From positions 1 to 18,939 of the forward strand of contig JADHVS010000073.1 in assembly GCA_016783865.1 (NCBI GenBank): a stretch of 18,939 nucleotides of DNA, read 5' to 3'. Position numbers and translations under genes: made by a program. Within the stretch, counting starts at the first letter, position 1, and every line of letters starts with the position of its first letter. This document shows positions 14,916 through 18,939 of this stretch, in pieces. A model generated the notes under the pieces. It had not been told where the DNA came from. It was given only the letters and a program-made list of their open reading frames with translations, and searched no databases. The DNA is from Bacteroidales bacterium (GTDB taxonomy: Bacteria > Bacteroidota > Bacteroidia > Bacteroidales > SM23-62).

Positions 14916-16163
14916 ATGGATATCTTTAATAAACTTGACAACATGGGACCACTCGGTCAATACATGAAACAAGGACACGGATATTTCTTTTTTCCAAAAC
15001 TGGAAGGGGAGATCAGTCCCAGAATGAAATTTCAAGGTCAGGAAGTACTGACATGGAGTTTGAATAATTATCTCGGACTGGCTAACCATCCGGAAGTCAG
15101 AAAGGCTGATGCAGAGGCTGCCGCGGAGTGGGGACTCGGTTATCCGATGGGCGCCAGGATGATGTCGGGCCAGACAGCCAAACACGAAGAACTGGAAACA
15201 AAACTGGCCCATTTCGTTGGAAAGGAGGCGGGCTATTTACTCAACTTTGGTTACCAGGGAATGACATCAATCATTGATGCCCTTCTTGACCGGAAGGACG
15301 TGGTGGTGTATGATTCTGATGCGCATGCATGTATTATGGATGGCATGCGGATGCATCTGGGTAAAAGGTATGTATTCCCTCACAACAATATTAAAAACCT
15401 TGAGAAGCAACTGGACAGAGCTACCAGACTGACTGCAAAGACTTGTGGAGGGATACTGGTAATTACAGAAGGGGTATTTGGGATGGCAGGTGACCTTGGG
15501 CATCTGAATGAAATTGTTAAGCTGAAAAAGAAATACAACTTCAGGCTGCTGGTTGATGATGCTCATGGATTTGGAGTTATGGGTGCTACTGGTGCAGGTA
15601 CCGGAGAGCATTATGGAGTACAGGACGAGATTGATGTTTATTTCTCCACCTTTGCAAAATCAATGGCATCGATTGGTGCATTTGTAGCAGCCGATAAAAA
15701 AGTGATCGATTTTCTGCACTATAATATGCGTTCCCAGATATATGCCAAGTCTCTTCCGATGCCCTTGGTTATAGGAGCTTTGAAAAGGCTTGAAATGGTG
15801 CAGACCATGCCGGAACTGAGAGAGCACCTCTGGGCCATTGTAAAAAGATTACAGGGGGGATTAATTAAAAATGGATTTAATCTTGGACGAACAGAATCAT
15901 GTGTAACCCCAATATTTCTCGCTGGTGGAGTAACAGAAGGAACACAGATTATTGTCGACATGAGGACGAATTATAAGATCTTCTGTTCCATAGTAGTCTA
16001 TCCGGTTGTTCCCAAAGATGTTATTATGTTGAGGATCATCCCGACAGCTGCGCATAGCTTCGAAGATGTTGATTACACCATCAAGGCTTTTACCGAAGTA
16101 AAACAGAAACTGGATACTGGAGTCTATCCTAAAGAAATGAATACTGACTGGCAACAAGGATAA
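14916..16163 (+). CDS. PLP-dependent alpha-oxoamine synthase family enzyme (SPT/KBL/AONS-like)
   Basis: The 415-residue protein has the fold-type I PLP motifs of enzymes that join an amino acid to an acyl-CoA. His136 (DSDAHACIMDG) should stack on the cofactor; Asp214 and His217 (LVDDAHGFGVMG) contact the PLP ring; Lys248 in FSTFAKSMASIGAF is the Schiff-base lysine. The N-terminal segment TWSLNNYLGLANHPEVRKAD and YPMGARMMSGQTAKHEELE are also typical. Members make ketobutyrate, KAPA or 3-ketosphinganine; the sequence differs enough from the Bacteroides sphingolipid enzyme, as I remember it, that I do not assign one. No biotin or threonine-degradation genes are near. It has its own promoter and ends in a terminator shared with trxB. 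A role in sphingolipid-type synthesis is possible but unproven. Confidence 0.85.
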   Translation: MDIFNKLDNMGPLGQYMKQGHGYFFFPKLEGEISPRMKFQGQEVLTWSLNNYLGLANHPEVRKADAEAAAEWGLGYPMGARMMSGQTAKHEELETKLAHFVGKEAGYLLNFGYQGMTSIIDALLDRKDVVVYDSDAHACIMDGMRMHLGKRYVFPHNNIKNLEKQLDRATRLTAKTCGGILVITEGVFGMAGDLGHLNEIVKLKKKYNFRLLVDDAHGFGVMGATGAGTGEHYGVQDEIDVYFSTFAKSMASIGAFVAADKKVIDFLHYNMRSQIYAKSLPMPLVIGALKRLEMVQTMPELREHLWAIVKRLQGGLIKNGFNLGRTESCVTPIFLAGGVTEGTQIIVDMRTNYKIFCSIVVYPVVPKDVIMLRIIPTAAHSFEDVDYTIKAFTEVKQKLDTGVYPKEMNTDWQQG

Positions 16164-16203
16164 AAAAAAAAGTGCCCTCGGGCGCTTTTTTTTTATCCTT
16201 GTT
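16153..16203. terminator. Bidirectional terminator between the PLP enzyme gene and trxB
   Basis: The core stem AGTGCCC/GGGCGCT (16171-16177 and 16180-16186) is flanked by a run of ten A on the left and nine T on the right, so it works as an intrinsic terminator in both directions. The pairing goes on outward through AACAAGGAT (16153-16161) and ATCCTTGTT (16195-16203), taking in both stop codons and the last two codons of each gene. Confidence 0.9.
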
Positions 16204-17182
16204 CACTTAAGAAGCGTTCTGCATCGATCGCGGCCATACATCCTGAACCGGCTGCGGTTACAGCCTGGCGATAATGTGAATCCTGAACATCGCCGCAGGC
16301 AAACACACCATCTACATTGGTTTGGGCTGTTCCCGGTTTAGTAAGAATATATCCTACATCATCCGTTTCAAGGTAATCCTTAAAAATATCTGAGTTGGGC
16401 TTATGGCCAATGGCAAGGAATAAGCCCTGGATATCAATCCTGACATCTTCACCCGTCTTTCTGTTTTCAAGGATCACGCCATTCACATTCTGATCCCCTA
16501 CTATCTCCCTGGGTACATGGCTCCACAGAATTTCAATGTTTTCCTTCTCCTTTACTCTCTCCTGCATAATTTTAGAAGCCCTCAGTTCATCCCGCCGGTG
16601 AATAAGATATACCTTACTGCACAATCCGGAAAGGTACAGGGCCTCTTCAGCTGCACTATCCCCTCCCCCAACCACTGCCACATCCTGACCTTTGTAGAAA
16701 AAACCGTCGCAGGTAGCGCATGCAGACACTCCGAATCCCATGAACTTCTTTTCAGATTCGAGTCCGATATATTTTGCAGTGGCTCCTGTAGCGATGATAA
16801 GGGTATCTGTCTCCACTATTTTCTTATCATCGATGGTTATTTTCAGGGGCCTTTCAGAAAGATCTGCTTTAGTGGCGATGCCCCAGCGGGTATCAGTTCC
16901 AAATCTCTCCGCCTGTTTCTTAAGATCTTCCATCATCTTTGGTCCGTCGATACCTTCCGGATAACCCGGGAAATTTTCTACTTCGGTAGTTGTTGTCAAC
17001 TGTCCGCCGGGTTGAAGCCCTTCATACAAGACAGGATTCAGATTTGCCCGGGCTGCATAAATAGCGGCGGTATAACCGGCAGGGCCGGATCCAATGATGA
17101 GGCATCTCACTTTTTCGGTTTCACCTTCGATCTTTTTCTGATTCTGATCGTTACTGGTTTCAAGAGGTTTAAAAAATTCCAT
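16193..17182 (-). CDS. trxB: Thioredoxin-disulfide reductase
   Basis: The 329-residue flavoprotein passes electrons from NADPH to thioredoxin. It has the FAD site GSGPAGYTAAIYAARA (31-46), the redox pair Cys155 and Cys158 in CATCDGFFY, the NADPH site VGGGDSAAEEA (171-181), and the C-terminal FAD motif GVFACGDVQD followed by RQAVTAAGSGCMAAIDAE. The first 25 residues (MEFFKPLETSNDQNQKK...) extend beyond the usual TrxB start; no later ATG lies before the FAD site, so the extension is either real or translation starts at a non-ATG codon. No clear promoter box is seen upstream, where an octamer array begins 16 bases away. Convergent with the PLP enzyme gene. Confidence 0.96.
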   Translation of the reverse strand: MEFFKPLETSNDQNQKKIEGETEKVRCLIIGSGPAGYTAAIYAARANLNPVLYEGLQPGGQLTTTTEVENFPGYPEGIDGPKMMEDLKKQAERFGTDTRWGIATKADLSERPLKITIDDKKIVETDTLIIATGATAKYIGLESEKKFMGFGVSACATCDGFFYKGQDVAVVGGGDSAAEEALYLSGLCSKVYLIHRRDELRASKIMQERVKEKENIEILWSHVPREIVGDQNVNGVILENRKTGEDVRIDIQGLFLAIGHKPNSDIFKDYLETDDVGYILTKPGTAQTNVDGVFACGDVQDSHYRQAVTAAGSGCMAAIDAERFLSEQG

Positions 17183-17197
17183 GGTGTAATAGTATAA

Positions 17198-17269
17198 GTT
17201 TATCGGTTTATCAGTTTATTGGTTTATCAGTTTATTGGTTTATCAGTTTATTGGTTTATCAGTTTATCA
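17198..17269. repeat. Octamer array GTTTATYR x9
   Basis: Nine contiguous 8-base units GTTTAT plus CG, CA or TG. Units GTTTATCA and GTTTATTG alternate through the middle, giving a 16-base higher-order repeat. It lies in the 287-base divergent spacer between trxB and queE. Confidence 0.92.
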
Positions 17270-17293
17270 GTTGCGAGGTTCACTCTTCCGACT

Positions 17294-17328
17294 TACGATT
17301 CACGATTCACGATTCACGATTCACGATT
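17294..17328. repeat. Heptamer array CACGATT x5
   Basis: One TACGATT and four exact CACGATT units in contiguous register. The unit resembles those at 8992 and 11083 (AACGATT). Confidence 0.92.
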
Positions 17329-17417
17329 TATTATCCAAAGATAATGTTAGTTCTCAAAAAATATGCCTTTTAAATATCTCGTAAGATCCAGTCTTCATTT
17401 ATGTTTCTCATTCTTTG

Positions 17418-17425
17418 TATCTTTG
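17418..17425 (+). promoter_or_regulatory. Candidate -7 box for queE
   Basis: TATCTTTG is an exact TAnnTTTG match, followed by CGG. Transcription would start near 17431, about 40 bases before the ATG. A good -33 TTTG is not found; TTTA at 17398-17401 is the nearest candidate but sits slightly too close. Confidence 0.5.
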
Positions 17426-17469
17426 CGGTTATCAGTCAATTAAAGCAGAGTGCCATTTAGTCAGTAAAC

Positions 17470-18375
17470 ATGAAGATTAAGCTGGTCAGAGAGGGGATTT
17501 TCCCAATTACAAAAGACAAGGATGGTAACAGAGTACCTAATCCCCCTGAAACCGGTTATGCATTTCCCGGAACAATCCAGGGGGAAGGTAAAGAGGCAGG
17601 TATACCCGTGCTGTTTGTCCGGACCAGCGGTTGTAATTTGAGATGCACCTGGGAGACAGACAATGGAGAAATCAGTATTTGTGACACACCCTATGCATCA
17701 CATGATCCGGTTGAATTTGAAGAGTGGGAAGTTGGGGACATTGTAGAGACGCTCCGTCAAAATTGCGCCACCATCAAACACCTTGTCATATCGGGTGGAG
17801 AACCGACCATTCAGCCTGCACCCCTGGTTGAATTGGCCAGGTCGGTCAAACAAAAGCTGGGTCTGCACATTACACTGGAAACAAATGGTGTATATTTTAT
17901 TCCCGAACTGACCCAATGGATTGATCTGTTTTCTATTTCGCCGAAATTATCCTCTTCAGAGCCAACAAAGGTCAAGAATAAACAACTGGAAGTTCCCGTG
18001 GACCCATCCTATATCAGGGACCATAAAAAATTCAGAAGAAACATCACGGCCATTCAGAAATATATCAACGCTTGCATGGCTCCGGGATCGTACTACGGGG
18101 ATCAGCCTGACAAGTCCCGCAAAAAAAAGGACAGCAAAGACTTTCAATTGAAATTTGTTATTTCCCGTGGTTCCGATATCGCTGAGATTGAGAATGATTT
18201 CCTGTTGCGGTTGAATTTTGTTGAAAACGAGGATATTATGCTGATGCCCGCCGGTGGAACGCAGGATTTTATGCAAAAAACAATGCAAATTACGGCCATG
18301 TATGCTGTGGAAAAAGGCTGGAGGTTTACACCAAGGCTTCAGATTGATTTGTTTGATGATACTCAGAATGTGTGA
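17470..18375 (+). CDS. queE: 7-carboxy-7-deazaguanine synthase (radical SAM), long form with atypical cysteine spacing
   Basis: This 301-residue protein fits QueE, which makes the deazaguanine core of queuosine from carboxytetrahydropterin. Supporting motifs: GTIQGEGKEAGIPVLFVRTSG (34-54), ending at the cluster region CNLRC (55-59), then CDTPYASH (71-78); SAM-binding SGGEPT (108-113); LETNG (136-140); SISPKL (155-160). The third cluster cysteine comes after 11 residues, giving CX3CX11C where ordinary radical SAM enzymes have CX3CX2C. The protein is also longer than common QueE (about 210-240), with extra sequence around 165-220 (KFRRNITAIQKYINACM and a Lys-rich loop). No other queuosine genes lie nearby and it has its own promoter. 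Function by motifs is likely; the activity of this long form is not shown by the sequence. Confidence 0.85.
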   Translation: MKIKLVREGIFPITKDKDGNRVPNPPETGYAFPGTIQGEGKEAGIPVLFVRTSGCNLRCTWETDNGEISICDTPYASHDPVEFEEWEVGDIVETLRQNCATIKHLVISGGEPTIQPAPLVELARSVKQKLGLHITLETNGVYFIPELTQWIDLFSISPKLSSSEPTKVKNKQLEVPVDPSYIRDHKKFRRNITAIQKYINACMAPGSYYGDQPDKSRKKKDSKDFQLKFVISRGSDIAEIENDFLLRLNFVENEDIMLMPAGGTQDFMQKTMQITAMYAVEKGWRFTPRLQIDLFDDTQNV

Positions 18376-18453
18376 ATGCGACATGGCACAATTTGTTAAT
18401 ATCTTTTTAAACTTCACTACCTCAGGATTTTATCTAAAAATGGTATCTTGGCA

Positions 18454-18474
18454 CAAATTTCAAATTTCCCAAAT
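18454..18474. repeat. Short heptamer array CAAATTT
   Basis: Two exact CAAATTT units and CCCAAAT, in 7-base register. It lies between queE and the kinase remnant; the remaining bases of this spacer show no clear gene or terminator. Confidence 0.55.
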
Positions 18475-18939
18475 TGACGCAATACGGTACTGATCTCTTA
18501 TTGAATATCCTTGTTGAAGACAGTCCGAATGGATTGTACCTCGTCGGTCGGGATAGCAAATTGAAATATGTAAATAACCGCATCGCAGAGTGGCTGGGAG
18601 CAACATCCCGGGATGATTTGCAGACGCCCATCAGGCATATTTACAGTTTTGGAGAGCTGCTTGAGAAAAGGTCCGGTGGTTCCATGGATGAGAAAAGCAA
18701 ACTCTTCCTGCAAAATATTCTTGATTCGTCTCAATCGATGTCTGCCCTGATTGAGGGATTGCTCAGCTTCTCGCGAATCGGGAGGAGTGAAATAAATAAA
18801 ACCCGAATCGAATTGGTTCACCTTGTTGAAGCGGTCAGGGACGATCTTATGCTGGAGTGTGCCGGCAGGGATATTGAATGGAAGATCGGGGAAAATTGCG
18901 AGTTGTATGCAGATATTCAACTGATCCGGCTGGTGGCCA
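18474..18939 (+). pseudogene. PAS-domain histidine kinase remnant with PAS/HisKA fusion, runs off the window
   Basis: One frame is open from 18438 to the window end, with no ATG at its front; only TTG codons (18474, 18501) could start it. It reads a PAS opening (LVEDSPNGLYLVGRDSKLKY, then VNNRIAEWLGATSRDD), then passes directly into LQTPIRHIYSFGELLEK, which is the part of a HisKA domain just after the phospho-acceptor site, and on through LIEGLLSFSRIGRSEINK to ADIQLIRLV, the approach to the ATPase N-box. The expected SHDLQTP motif appears as RDDLQTP, so the histidine is gone, as is the second half of the PAS domain. The join lies at 18613-18623, where ATGATTTGCAG would fit both parents. It probably cannot autophosphorylate. 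The C-terminus is outside the window. Confidence 0.65.

Noticed and set aside
16517..17197. 226-codon open frame on the plus strand
   Set aside because: Antisense to trxB, with no recognisable motifs; a shadow of a conserved gene.
17426..17469. preQ1 riboswitch before queE
   Set aside because: The leader is only about 40 bases and lacks the hairpin, A-rich tail and C-rich core of a preQ1 aptamer.

Overview
The window comes from a member of the Bacteroidota, most likely Bacteroidales or Marinilabiliales. The evidence is a SusC/SusD outer-membrane pair, a DUF4835 (PorD-like) gene, the Bacteroidota type of RNA polymerase omega, a bifunctional formiminotransferase-cyclodeaminase, and promoters of the TTTG / TAnnTTTG type in place of -35/-10 boxes. 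Start codons lack Shine-Dalgarno sequences. The gene content is mostly chromosomal housekeeping; I see no phage, transposon, CRISPR array or RNA gene.

Layout from left to right. (1) 1-4500, minus strand: a SusD-like lipoprotein cut by the window edge, preceded by its SusC-like TonB-dependent transporter. (2) 4717-8916, minus strand: ftcD, hutI and a DUF819 membrane protein, i.e. the lower half of histidine degradation plus a candidate transporter; hutH and hutU are not here. (3) 9077-14580, minus strand: bamD, an rpoZ-like gene, coaC, coaB, a DUF4835 gene, recN and the wrecked remains of fabI. CoaC and CoaB, normally one fused protein, are separated by a one-base frame change at a run of eleven A. 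(4) 14916-16163, plus strand: a PLP-dependent alpha-oxoamine synthase family enzyme, convergent with trxB (16193-17182, minus) across a shared bidirectional terminator. (5) 17470-18375, plus strand: queE, a radical SAM enzyme with unusual cysteine spacing. (6) 18474-18939, plus strand: a damaged PAS histidine kinase that runs off the window.

Two things stand out beyond the genes. First, almost every spacer from 8990 onward carries a small tandem array whose unit is 7 bases (once 8), with a different sequence at each place; two copies of one array differ by exactly one 7-base unit. Second, three apparent deletion scars (recN/fabI, inside fabI, inside the histidine kinase) all sit at short direct repeats. 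These may reflect real genome decay or a sequencing/assembly artefact, which cannot be settled from the sequence alone.
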